Shown: piece by piece, positions 15,689 through 23,679 of the stretch
How the letters are laid out: each line of letters starts with the position of its first letter
How positions within the stretch are numbered: the first letter of the stretch is position 1
Notes under the pieces: generated by a model
Told to the model about the DNA's origin: nothing
The model's input: only the letters and a program-made list of their open reading frames with translations
Databases searched by the model: none
NCBI GenBank assembly: GCA_958352855.1
Contig: CATWQE010000003.1
Span: 42,185-106,184 of the forward strand
Direction of reading: 5' to 3'
Source of the DNA: an uncultured Bacillota bacterium
GTDB lineage: Bacteria; Bacillota; Clostridia; Lachnospirales; Lachnospiraceae
Length of the DNA: 64,000 bases
Translations under genes and position numbers: made by a program

Positions 15689-15694
15689 ATTATA
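15689..15694 (-). promoter_or_regulatory. Probable -10 element for the four-gene membrane-protein operon
   Basis: A perfect TATAAT lies on the minus strand 41 bases before the first start codon, downstream of a clear terminator. The -35 region is weak (TTTCCT at 17 bases), so an activator or an alternative sigma factor is possible. Confidence 0.5.
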
Positions 15695-15746
15695 CTTTAT
15701 CTATCTAATAAAGGAAAGAAATTTCCCATACTTTTTCCTGAAAAAC

Positions 15747-15801
15747 AAAAAATACCAGACGATTCCAGTTTTAAATCTAAAAGATTACTGGAACCATCCG
15801 G
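15747..15801 (-). terminator. Strong intrinsic terminator after the URO-D genes
   Basis: On the minus strand CCGGATGGTTCCAGT pairs over 15 positions (four G-U pairs) with ACTGGAATCGTCTGG and is followed by TATTTTTTG. It closes the transcript of the MFS and two URO-D genes and isolates the downstream four-gene operon. Confidence 0.85.
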
Positions 15802-15812
15802 CACTATACATC

Positions 15813-16793
15813 CTACATTTTTTCTACAAACTCTCTTCCATATTTCTTTAATTCATCTTTTACAATAGAATCATTCCATTGGCGGAAACATACGCCATTT
15901 GGAATAGATGGATAAAACCGTCCTGCCGGGCAATAGGTGTCTATTGCTCTTCGAACTTCCCTGCGAATCTCCTCCTCCGTAATATTTTCAATATCAATCT
16001 TTGGACCATCAATACCACCACACATGGCCAATTTTCCCTTTGTGATTCTCTGTATTTCCACAATATCATTCTGGGCAATCACACCTTGCCAGATATCCAC
16101 CCCTATCTCCACCATATCTTCCACAATGGGCTGGCAGATACAATCTGCATGATGCATGTAAATCATTCCACATTCATGAATCACATCCGAAATTTCTTTC
16201 TGAAGGGGCTTGATAAGCGCCCGCCATATGCGGGGCGGGAGAAACAGATTTTGTTTGCTTCCCCAGTCATCATGATAAAAAATAATATCTGGATGAATCT
16301 TCTCTGCAACCAGACGAATATATGCTTTTTTATATTCCGCAATTTCTCTTAATACTCCAGACATTTCTTCTGGATATTCCATATAGTTTATCAGCGCATT
16401 TTCCATTCCCATCAGGTGATGGCTTCGCTCAAACAGACCTCCTGCACACATAAATCCAACAAATTTTTCTTTCCTGTTCACACGTTGAGCTGCCTGACAG
16501 GCTGATGTCCAGTCCAGATTTTCAAGGGATGGCACTCTCAGTTGTTCTTTCCAGTGTTCAATATCTTTAATCACTGCATTAGTATCATTTACCCTTGGAT
16601 GTGGTCCAGGCGCGCCTGGTTTAAAAACATACACTGTTCCCCATGAATCCTTGTGCTCTAAGCCATCCTGCGGCGGCAAATCTCCCATAAGGACCGGGTC
16701 TGGAATTAATTCCACAGCATCCATGATATCCCCATAAAACTCCGGCTTCTCGCCATAATAAATCGCCATGGCATTTTCGCGCAATGTCATCAT
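15813..16793 (-). CDS. Uroporphyrinogen-decarboxylase-family protein, diverged metal site
   Basis: AAGGGGGA seven bases before the ATG at 16793 sets the start; a longer frame from 16871 runs into the upstream gene. The 326-residue protein has the URO-D/MtaA-type TIM barrel layout with FYHDDWGSK (172-180) and the later GVDIW and GGIDGPK segments. Compared with its upstream neighbour, the H-x-C pair reads H215-A-D217 and the later Cys position reads F293, so the putative zinc ligands of methyltransferase relatives are changed. True heme-pathway HemE is unlikely because no heme genes are nearby. It may be a partner subunit or use another substrate. Confidence 0.8.
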   Translation of the reverse strand: MMTLRENAMAIYYGEKPEFYGDIMDAVELIPDPVLMGDLPPQDGLEHKDSWGTVYVFKPGAPGPHPRVNDTNAVIKDIEHWKEQLRVPSLENLDWTSACQAAQRVNRKEKFVGFMCAGGLFERSHHLMGMENALINYMEYPEEMSGVLREIAEYKKAYIRLVAEKIHPDIIFYHDDWGSKQNLFLPPRIWRALIKPLQKEISDVIHECGMIYMHHADCICQPIVEDMVEIGVDIWQGVIAQNDIVEIQRITKGKLAMCGGIDGPKIDIENITEEEIRREVRRAIDTYCPAGRFYPSIPNGVCFRQWNDSIVKDELKKYGREFVEKM

Positions 16794-16806
16794 ACACACG
16801 TCCCCC

Positions 16807-17892
16807 TTATCCTCTCTGATAAAGCTTGTTATAATATTCCAGAGAATAATGATAGAGTTCGTCCCTTGCAATCACTTCCTGATTTGGATTGCTCATATCC
16901 GTCATAATCCATGGCATACAACGCCCTTTTCCTCCGAAATGCTCCACAAAATCACGTATTTTTTTGCGAATTTCCTGCTCATCGTCCCCATGGTCAACAT
17001 TCAGGAAAAATGCAAAGCTCATCTTATCTCCATAAGTTTCATACAGAAAATCCGGATCATTGATGACCGCCTGAGGTGTCCACATATCAATACCCATTTC
17101 TAACATTTCCGGCACATACTGCACATTTTTTCCACAGGAATGTAATTCAATAAACTTGCCCTGGTCTTTCACAAATTTCAAATAACGTGTTGTTGCAGGC
17201 ATAAGCTGCTCACGAAACATCTCATTAGAGAAAAATCCACTTCTCTGGGTTCCCCAATCATCATGATATAAAACCCCGTCCACACGTCCGTAATACTGAA
17301 ATACATTTTTTGTAGTTTCAATTTTATAGTCAGCCATTTTCTGGAAAAACTCTTCCAAAAGTTCCGGCTCCTCATAAAATGCCATCAAAGATTCATCAAA
17401 CGGAATCATCTCATGAAGGCGTTCAAAAATTCCTTCTACACATTCATAGATATGAGGGCGATCCGGATCCAGAAGTTTCTGAATCTTCTTACCATCTGCT
17501 TCAAAATCTACCAAAGATACATCCGGCCACTCCAGTTCCTCTTTCCAGTTGGCAAAATCAGAAATCGTGCGTGTTCCCGGCTTTGTAATCATGCCACCTG
17601 CTGATTCCACCATGGTCCAGTAAACGCCCCACCAGTCATATCCATCCACCTCAGGCACCGGATGTTCTTCTATTGCATCCGGCCAGACAATGTTTGTCTC
17701 ATAAGAATATGCTGGCATCCAGAAGGGTTTCTCCCCTTTGACACAGCGGATATAATTTTCACGCACACTATATGGCCGTCCTGTAATAGGCTCCTTTGGC
17801 TGCTGAAACATCCATGGAAAAGTTCCCGGAGCCTGCCATGATTTTGAATAATCTCTTTCTGCTGCCTGTTTCATAAAACGTCCTGTGCTCAT
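16807..17892 (-). CDS. Uroporphyrinogen-decarboxylase-family (MtaA/CmuA-like) methyltransferase candidate
   Basis: The 361-residue protein has the URO-D fold signatures LYHDDWGTQ (208-216) and LHSCGKN (250-256). H251, C253 and C325 match the H-x-C...C zinc arrangement of corrinoid-dependent methyltransferases such as MtaA. Members of this group in acetogenic gut bacteria move methyl groups from methoxy or methylated amine donors, but no corrinoid protein or activase is adjacent, so the reaction is open. It lies 18 bases downstream of the MFS transporter gene and 13 bases upstream of its paralogue, implying transport and processing of one compound. Confidence 0.82.
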   Translation of the reverse strand: MSTGRFMKQAAERDYSKSWQAPGTFPWMFQQPKEPITGRPYSVRENYIRCVKGEKPFWMPAYSYETNIVWPDAIEEHPVPEVDGYDWWGVYWTMVESAGGMITKPGTRTISDFANWKEELEWPDVSLVDFEADGKKIQKLLDPDRPHIYECVEGIFERLHEMIPFDESLMAFYEEPELLEEFFQKMADYKIETTKNVFQYYGRVDGVLYHDDWGTQRSGFFSNEMFREQLMPATTRYLKFVKDQGKFIELHSCGKNVQYVPEMLEMGIDMWTPQAVINDPDFLYETYGDKMSFAFFLNVDHGDDEQEIRKKIRDFVEHFGGKGRCMPWIMTDMSNPNQEVIARDELYHYSLEYYNKLYQRG

Positions 17893-17910
17893 ACCAATAC
17901 CTCCCTGTTG

Positions 17911-19068
17911 TTACTTTTTCTCTTTAAACGGATTGTACACAATAAATATTACTGTCAATGCTGTAAATACTACGATTGCAGCAAGAATCGCGCTGAAAAT
18001 CGTTTCTTTAAAAATAGCATTTAAAATCTTCAGCCAGATAGAGCTTGCAAATGCCCCCAGATTCATAAGCGCCATAACAATAGAGGTGCCCATAGCAACC
18101 GTACCTGGAGGTGTTCCCATACCAAGCCATGTCATTGCTGTTGGCATAACAATGGAAAATCCAAATCCAACAAGCATCAACCCAATGGTCATCAAAATGC
18201 CATTGTTCATAAAATATACCAACGCTACGCCACAAGTACAAAGTGCAAAACCAATGGCAAAGCACCAGCGTTTTGCATACTGGAAAATTTTTCCGAACAC
18301 CAGACCTGCCACACAGCCTGCCACCGTATATAAGGAAAGCGCTGTAGCTGCTGCCGCCGGACCTCCTGCATCCCGCATAACAAACAATACCGAAACATTC
18401 ATCATAATAGGATAGTTAATAATATTAAAAAGCAAGAGCATTGCGGAAATCACCCATACAACGGTTCCCATTTTTTCCTTTTTCTCAGTCCCTGCTTCTT
18501 TCACTGGTTCCTGCACATTGGGCTCTGGAAGGAAAAATGCAAGAACAAGAGCAATCAGACTGAATGCATGTCCCCAGAATGTAATCTGCCAGCTAATACC
18601 TGCAAGGGCTCCGCCCAGCATCTGCAGGAAAATACCTCCGGCATTCATACATAATGTTCCATATCCCAACATAGCTGCCTGTTTCTGTCCCTTATAAAGT
18701 CCAATAATCAATGCATTTCCAAGAGGCGACATAAGGCCAAGTCCAAATCCCAGAACTCCGCGACATACCAGTGTCAGCCCATAATTGTCAAAGGTAGCAG
18801 GCGCACAGCCTCCTATGAAATACAACAGACTTCCTACAATTGCCAGTGTCCGATACTTCACTTTTTTACCCATAATAGAGCCGGCAAGCATAGTGCCAAT
18901 TACTACGAACAACGTAGGCAAGGTCGAAATCCAGGATACATCTTTTCCTGCAAAATGCTCTGCCAGAGTTGCCATAGCCGGAGTTACCACAGAGAATCCC
19001 ATGGATACCAGCGGCAAACTCAATAACGCCATAACACCTAAAGTTCTAACTTTTCTTTCCTGTGCCAT
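17911..19068 (-). CDS. MFS transporter
   Basis: The 385-residue protein has twelve predicted membrane segments, the MFS loop phrase GSIMGKKVKYRTLAIVG after the second segment and a charged central loop rich in Glu and Lys. It is first in the operon with the two URO-D-like genes and divergent from a PucR-type regulator, so it probably imports (or exports) the compound they process. The MFS family does not by itself reveal the substrate. Confidence 0.9.
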   Translation of the reverse strand: MAQERKVRTLGVMALLSLPLVSMGFSVVTPAMATLAEHFAGKDVSWISTLPTLFVVIGTMLAGSIMGKKVKYRTLAIVGSLLYFIGGCAPATFDNYGLTLVCRGVLGFGLGLMSPLGNALIIGLYKGQKQAAMLGYGTLCMNAGGIFLQMLGGALAGISWQITFWGHAFSLIALVLAFFLPEPNVQEPVKEAGTEKKEKMGTVVWVISAMLLLFNIINYPIMMNVSVLFVMRDAGGPAAAATALSLYTVAGCVAGLVFGKIFQYAKRWCFAIGFALCTCGVALVYFMNNGILMTIGLMLVGFGFSIVMPTAMTWLGMGTPPGTVAMGTSIVMALMNLGAFASSIWLKILNAIFKETIFSAILAAIVVFTALTVIFIVYNPFKEKK

Positions 19069-19098
19069 ATAAAAACCTCCTCTTCTGTATGGAATTGA

Positions 19099-19130
19099 TA
19101 TCTGAATTATAGGAAATAAATAATCAGATA
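19099..19130. promoter_or_regulatory. Inverted repeat between the MFS gene and the PucR-type regulator
   Basis: TATCTGA(A)TTAT and ATAATCAGATA form interrupted inverted repeats (19099-19110 and 19120-19130) in the 198-base divergent gap, about 30 bases before the MFS start codon. It is the best candidate operator for the adjacent regulator. Confidence 0.4.
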
Positions 19131-19266
19131 GCTATGTATTGCAATCACAATTTTTCTGTTATTTTCTCTGAAATTTTTGTGCAAAAAGAGAAAATACTCT
19201 TTCTTTTTTTCTTTTAATCCGTTAAAATTTTATTATCTTATCTATATTTTTTCTGGAGATGATGAT

Positions 19267-20721
19267 ATGAAACTGAGTATGTGGATGATTGCCAACCGGC
19301 TTACCTATTTTGATTTAGAACTGCATATCAAAGAACACGCGCCTGCAATTTTAAACAGCGCCCGACTGGCTTATGCTACCAACTGTGTCCATGTTTATCA
19401 GGAAAAAGATTATATTGTATGCAATGGCGAAGGTGATATCATTAAGCTCTTCCACATGGAACTAACCGAAGCCTTTGAAATTGTTCAGGGTATTTTCGAT
19501 TTTTACGAAGACTGGATGACTGCTCTTCTTCAGGATTTGCAGCAAAAAGATTACCAAAGCGCCATAGACCGCGCATGGCTTGTGTTTAAAAACCCAATGA
19601 TTCTATTTGACGGAAATACAAAAGTATTGGGAATCACGCGGCAATATCCCGCTGATTCCATGGACCAGGAGTGGGAATACCTGTGTACCTATGGTTATTC
19701 CTCCTTAAACGCAATCCATCAGATGCGTTATCAACATAGTAATATTGACTTTACCAAACATGGAATTCAGGCATTTTCCTTTGAAAAGGACACCTTACTG
19801 AAATATTCCGGTTATACCTTCTGTCTGTATTATAAAGACGTTCTCTGCGGACGCCTGAATTTGTTGTTAAAAGACCGCAAGATTAATACCGGTGATTTAC
19901 AGCTCATTACCCAGCTTGCCCTCCCTCTTGAGTACAATCTTGGCCAATGTGTATCCGAAAAGAATGGGAATAATCTCAATGTCTTTTATAATCTTCTGAC
20001 CGGCCAGCCTTGCGAGCAGCATTGCCTGGAAACACAGCTCACCTATCAGGGATGGGCATCACAAGACTTGTTTTATTTGACATTAATAGAAATGCAGGAG
20101 CACAATAAACAGCAGGATTTTTCCCGGCATCTCCATATGATTGCGCACATGGCAGAACAACAGCTTCAAAACTGTGTTGTTTTAAACCATAACCCCTATG
20201 TTATGATTCTCTCTAACTATGATTTATCGGATAATTCCGCCACTATGAAGTTTTTGTCCGCCCTTTGTCGCAATAACCCCATTCGTATTGGTTTTTCCCT
20301 CCCCGGCAAGGGCGTGGAGTCTGCTGCCTTTTTACTTCCTCAGGCCAAGGCAGCTATCCGCTATGGTACAGCTTCCAAAATGTCAGAACAATGCTGTCAT
20401 TTTTATGATTATGCTATGGACTACTTGCTTGACACTCCCCTGGGACACCAGAGTATTCACGCCTGTATGCCCGCAGTTGTCCAGCTCTGGAAACAGGAAC
20501 GCGCCTCAAAAGATGATTTATTTTCCACTCTGAAAATCTATCTGGAAAATGAACGTTCTGTATCGAAAACTGCCGCACAAATGTTTACTCACCGCAATAC
20601 CATTCTCTACCGCATCAAAAAAATACAGGAATTTCTCTCCTGTGATTTGGACAACATATATGAAAGAGATTACTGCAGATTATCTATCCAGATTCTAAGC
20701 CTGTATGAACACATCCGGTAA
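19267..20721 (+). CDS. PucR/CdaR-type transcriptional regulator
   Basis: GGAGATGATGAT precedes the ATG at 19267; the longer frame from 19177 adds a low-complexity FFFSF leader with no ribosome site, so I reject it. The 484-residue protein has a long sensory region and a C-terminal PucR-type helix-turn-helix (LKIYLENERSVSKTAAQMF, then HRNTILYRIKKIQEF). Regulators of this class usually activate genes for using purines, amino acids or other small metabolites in response to a ligand. It is divergent from the MFS/URO-D operon and is its likely regulator. Confidence 0.88.
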   Translation: MKLSMWMIANRLTYFDLELHIKEHAPAILNSARLAYATNCVHVYQEKDYIVCNGEGDIIKLFHMELTEAFEIVQGIFDFYEDWMTALLQDLQQKDYQSAIDRAWLVFKNPMILFDGNTKVLGITRQYPADSMDQEWEYLCTYGYSSLNAIHQMRYQHSNIDFTKHGIQAFSFEKDTLLKYSGYTFCLYYKDVLCGRLNLLLKDRKINTGDLQLITQLALPLEYNLGQCVSEKNGNNLNVFYNLLTGQPCEQHCLETQLTYQGWASQDLFYLTLIEMQEHNKQQDFSRHLHMIAHMAEQQLQNCVVLNHNPYVMILSNYDLSDNSATMKFLSALCRNNPIRIGFSLPGKGVESAAFLLPQAKAAIRYGTASKMSEQCCHFYDYAMDYLLDTPLGHQSIHACMPAVVQLWKQERASKDDLFSTLKIYLENERSVSKTAAQMFTHRNTILYRIKKIQEFLSCDLDNIYERDYCRLSIQILSLYEHIR

Positions 20722-20724
20722 GGA

Positions 20725-20744
20725 GAAAGTGCAGCCGCACTTTC
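20725..20744. terminator. Hairpin between convergent regulator and sipL genes
   Basis: GAAAGTGC-AGCC-GCACTTTC is a perfect 8-bp stem with a 4-base loop between two convergent genes. T-runs on either side are short, so it is a weak or bidirectional terminator. Confidence 0.6.
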
Positions 20745-20747
20745 CCT

Positions 20748-22331
20748 TTACCTCTCCACTTTTTTCATCAAAATCAAGGTATCATAAGGCTTCACCCGCT
20801 CACTTTCCAGCCCATTTAACTGCACAATGGTATCTATGGTAGTATAAAACTTTTTGGCAATGTCCCAAAGACTATCTCCAGGCTGTACCTGATATCCCAC
20901 AATTCCAGGCATGCTGCGAAGTTTCTCCCTGTCCAGCTCCTGCTCTTCAATTCGCTGAATAATACCTGTATCTGTCTGCCTGAATACCACAGCATTGAGG
21001 TTCATAACAATCTTCACTTCAATTTCATCGCTGTCTATCATAGTAGTTGATAACTGCTCCAAATCCGCCCTCAGATGATACACACAATTCTGTGTAATAT
21101 TCTCTGCCTCTATCACATGACTAAATGGAATCATGGTTTCCATGGAATAAAACGGCATTTCATCGTCTCCAATAATATAGAGGATCCGAACCTGCACAAT
21201 TCCTTCCACCAAGATGCCATTCTCCACAATCTGAGTGCTGTCAACCTTTACCGTTCCATCACTGTGACAAATCTGAAGAATCTTCCCCTGGCTGTTCTCC
21301 ACCTTCACCCTGTCATTTACCTTACATTTTGAAAAGTTCTTTACCAGCAGACTTTCTAACTTGTAATTTTCCCGAACCGCCCTGCAATCTTTTACCGGCG
21401 TATATACATCTGTTAAAAGAGAAAGTTCTTCTTCCTCATATAGCTTCATTTCCAATTCCAGAACCGCATCTACCCCAAGTATCCGCTCTTCTCCGTCATC
21501 ATCCTGTTTCACCTTTAAATCACTTTGGGGCATAGTAATTTCCACATTTGGAATCATATCCGCTGAACAGCCCGGGCACTCCATTTCCTGGTAAAAGGGC
21601 ACAGAATGCTCCAGCCATTGAAGAGAATTCGTATCGTCATTACCCCGGTACAGAGCAAAAAGGAATAATTCACCCTTTACCCCGATTTTATCCGTTTCTG
21701 CTCTGATATCCAGACCGCGGATTTCCACTGTATTCCATAAAAGCTCATAAATATCCGGCTTGTTAGAGCTTAAATCTATGTCCTCTTTTACCCGCATAAT
21801 ATCCTTTTTATGTACAGCGGTACACATCACAGAACAATCCTGTTTCTTTTGAGAAATCTCCCCATCCTCCACTCCTATGGGAAGCTCTAACTGAATTACA
21901 TCTTCCACATAAGCAGTAAAGGTCACCAGAGCTTTGATATTTATTTTTCTTGAATGAATCAACTGCACACTTAAATCTTCAATATCCCATTTCAGTTGCA
22001 CCTTATCGCCATTTTCCAGCCCCTCCAGATTCATGGTTTCCCCCAGTGGGAGGTTTCCCCTGAGACTGTAAATCTTTCTCTCTTCACTGTCACTGACATA
22101 AAGCAAAGACACCATAAGCGCTCCGGAAAGAAAGGCTTTTCCCTGAGAAATCTGAATATCTTCAATTTGTATTTCGCCCTTTTTCTGTATCATCCGTCCA
22201 ATATCAGGCTTTACATCCGGCACATTAAAATCCTCATCAAAGGTAATCTGATTCACTGCTTCACATTTTCTTTCCAACATTTGCATTTTCTTTGTAATCA
22301 GTTCCACACTAAGACCCCTTTTCTTATTCAA
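20748..22331 (-). CDS. SipL-like spore morphogenesis protein (SPOCS/DUF3794 plus LysM)
   Basis: The 527-residue protein begins with the SPOCS/DUF3794 signature (FNVPDVKPDIGRMI at about 36-49, repeated later as SNKPDIYELLWN) and ends with a LysM domain (about 478-524, VQPGDSLWDIAKKFY). This is the architecture of Clostridioides difficile SipL, which binds the coat-basement protein SpoIVA through its LysM domain and is needed to localise the coat. It overlaps the upstream lipoprotein gene by eight bases. Other SPOCS proteins exist, so gene-level identity with sipL is probable rather than certain. Confidence 0.85.
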   Translation of the reverse strand: MNKKRGLSVELITKKMQMLERKCEAVNQITFDEDFNVPDVKPDIGRMIQKKGEIQIEDIQISQGKAFLSGALMVSLLYVSDSEERKIYSLRGNLPLGETMNLEGLENGDKVQLKWDIEDLSVQLIHSRKINIKALVTFTAYVEDVIQLELPIGVEDGEISQKKQDCSVMCTAVHKKDIMRVKEDIDLSSNKPDIYELLWNTVEIRGLDIRAETDKIGVKGELFLFALYRGNDDTNSLQWLEHSVPFYQEMECPGCSADMIPNVEITMPQSDLKVKQDDDGEERILGVDAVLELEMKLYEEEELSLLTDVYTPVKDCRAVRENYKLESLLVKNFSKCKVNDRVKVENSQGKILQICHSDGTVKVDSTQIVENGILVEGIVQVRILYIIGDDEMPFYSMETMIPFSHVIEAENITQNCVYHLRADLEQLSTTMIDSDEIEVKIVMNLNAVVFRQTDTGIIQRIEEQELDREKLRSMPGIVGYQVQPGDSLWDIAKKFYTTIDTIVQLNGLESERVKPYDTLILMKKVER

Positions 22332-22734
22332 ATATTACCGGTTCTTCCCGATATTTCATCTTAATCACCAGACAGGGAAACGAAGGTTCTCCTGTTAATT
22401 CCTCTCCTTCTTCCGGCCCAAGAAGCATGGTCTCCAGATGTATGGCATTGTCCCAAAGTGACAAATCCTGAACCTGAATACTATAGCCCCCTGTCTCCTG
22501 CTTTCCGTACCCTTTCATTAGATACAAAAATCCACTGTCCTGATAGGTCATCTGAAACTCCTTTTCCCGATTCTGCTCCACCAGTTCCCTGACCTTATCT
22601 GGAAAATCTTCTTCCTTCATAACCGTATACTCCGGCTTCACCCCATCTTTTGCCCTGACTTTTTCAATGCTGCATCCCCACAGGCTGCAACACATCAGCA
22701 CTATCAGCAGAATCCCTGCCGCCCATTTTTTCAC
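22324..22734 (-). CDS. PrcB-like lipoprotein
   Basis: The 136-residue protein has a lipoprotein signal (LLIVLMCCSLWGC, lipobox Cys at 21). Its C-terminal half contains a short domain with YGKQETGGYSIQVQDL, which resembles PrcB C-terminal domains of the protease-complex type; that assignment rests on a short motif. The gene overlaps sipL by eight bases, so it may also act in the mother cell or at the spore surface. Confidence 0.7.
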   Translation of the reverse strand: MKKWAAGILLIVLMCCSLWGCSIEKVRAKDGVKPEYTVMKEEDFPDKVRELVEQNREKEFQMTYQDSGFLYLMKGYGKQETGGYSIQVQDLSLWDNAIHLETMLLGPEEGEELTGEPSFPCLVIKMKYREEPVIFE

Positions 22735-22813
22735 TATCTTACTGCCGCCTTCACTTTGCCAGTCTTATCCTAAATGTATGCAGGATTTTACCTGATTATG
22801 CCCCTGATTTTGC

Positions 22814-22842
22814 TTGCATCTTCCTTATGGATTCATTATAAT
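22814..22842 (+). promoter_or_regulatory. Sigma-A-type promoter for plsC
   Basis: TTGCAT, a 17-base spacer and TATAAT lie 39 bases before the plsC start codon, with AAGGAAAGGATG as the ribosome region. Confidence 0.6.
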
Positions 22843-22880
22843 GAAGGAACATGCATATGTAAGGAAAGGATGTAGAAATT

Positions 22881-23624
22881 ATGATACGTTTTATTATTGT
22901 CTGCATCTGCGTCATTGGATATCTGATTTTGTCCATTCCTATTCTTCTGGCAGAATGGGTTGTTGGAAAATTTAATCGTAGAGCAAAAGATATCAGCTCT
23001 CTTCGGATTATCCAGACTGTTTTTAAATTTATCTTAAAAGTAACCGGCGCAGATATCACCATTATCGGTCACGAAAACGTGCCAAAAGACCAGGCAGTGC
23101 TCTACATAGGAAATCACAGAAGTTTCTTTGACATTTTGCTCACCTATGTTTTGTGTCCTGACCTGACAGGCTATGTTGCCAAAAAAGAGATGGAACCCAT
23201 CCCTCTTCTCTCCACCTGGATGCGTTATCTTCACTGCCTTTTCCTGGACAGAAAAGACATCAAAGAGGGCATGAAAACCATTCTCACCGCCATTGAAAAA
23301 GTAAAAAGCGGAATTTCTATCTGCATTTTCCCGGAAGGAACCAGAAACAAAGGCACCGACGAACTGGAACTCCTCCCCTTCCATGATGGAAGCTTTAAAA
23401 TCGCTACCAAATCAGGCTGCCCCATTATTCCCATGGCTATCAGCAACTCTGCGGAGATTTTTGAGAATCATTTCCCGAAAATCAAACCATGTAAGGTGGT
23501 TGTGGAATACGGAAAGCCCATTTATCCGGACGAACTTCCAAGAGAGGACAAGAAACGGTTGGGGGCGTATACACAGGGGATTATTTTGGAGATGTTGAAG
23601 AAGAATAGGGAAATGGTGAAATAA
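22881..23624 (+). CDS. plsC: 1-acyl-sn-glycerol-3-phosphate acyltransferase
   Basis: The 247-residue membrane enzyme adds the second acyl chain to lysophosphatidic acid. An N-terminal membrane segment (4-24) precedes the acyltransferase core with motif I NHRSFFDI (HX4D, about 78-85), motif III FPEGTRNKG (about 151-159) and motif IV IPMAISN. It stands alone on the plus strand between convergent sporulation and sugar genes, with a promoter upstream and a bidirectional terminator downstream. Confidence 0.95.
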   Translation: MIRFIIVCICVIGYLILSIPILLAEWVVGKFNRRAKDISSLRIIQTVFKFILKVTGADITIIGHENVPKDQAVLYIGNHRSFFDILLTYVLCPDLTGYVAKKEMEPIPLLSTWMRYLHCLFLDRKDIKEGMKTILTAIEKVKSGISICIFPEGTRNKGTDELELLPFHDGSFKIATKSGCPIIPMAISNSAEIFENHFPKIKPCKVVVEYGKPIYPDELPREDKKRLGAYTQGIILEMLKKNREMVK

Positions 23625-23671
23625 AAGGATGGTCAATGAATCAAACTCTATCGATTCATTGACCATCCTTT
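23624..23671. terminator. Bidirectional terminator between plsC and the sugar operon
   Basis: A perfect 19-bp inverted repeat (AAAGGATGGTCAATGAATC and its complement) with a 10-base loop lies between two convergent genes; A/T runs on both sides suit termination from either direction. Confidence 0.85.
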
Positions 23672-23679
23672 AATTAACA

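Noticed and set aside
15813..17892. HemE (heme-pathway uroporphyrinogen decarboxylase)
   Set aside because: There are two diverged copies next to an MFS transporter and a PucR-type regulator, no other heme genes, and one carries the H-x-C metal motif of methyltransferases.
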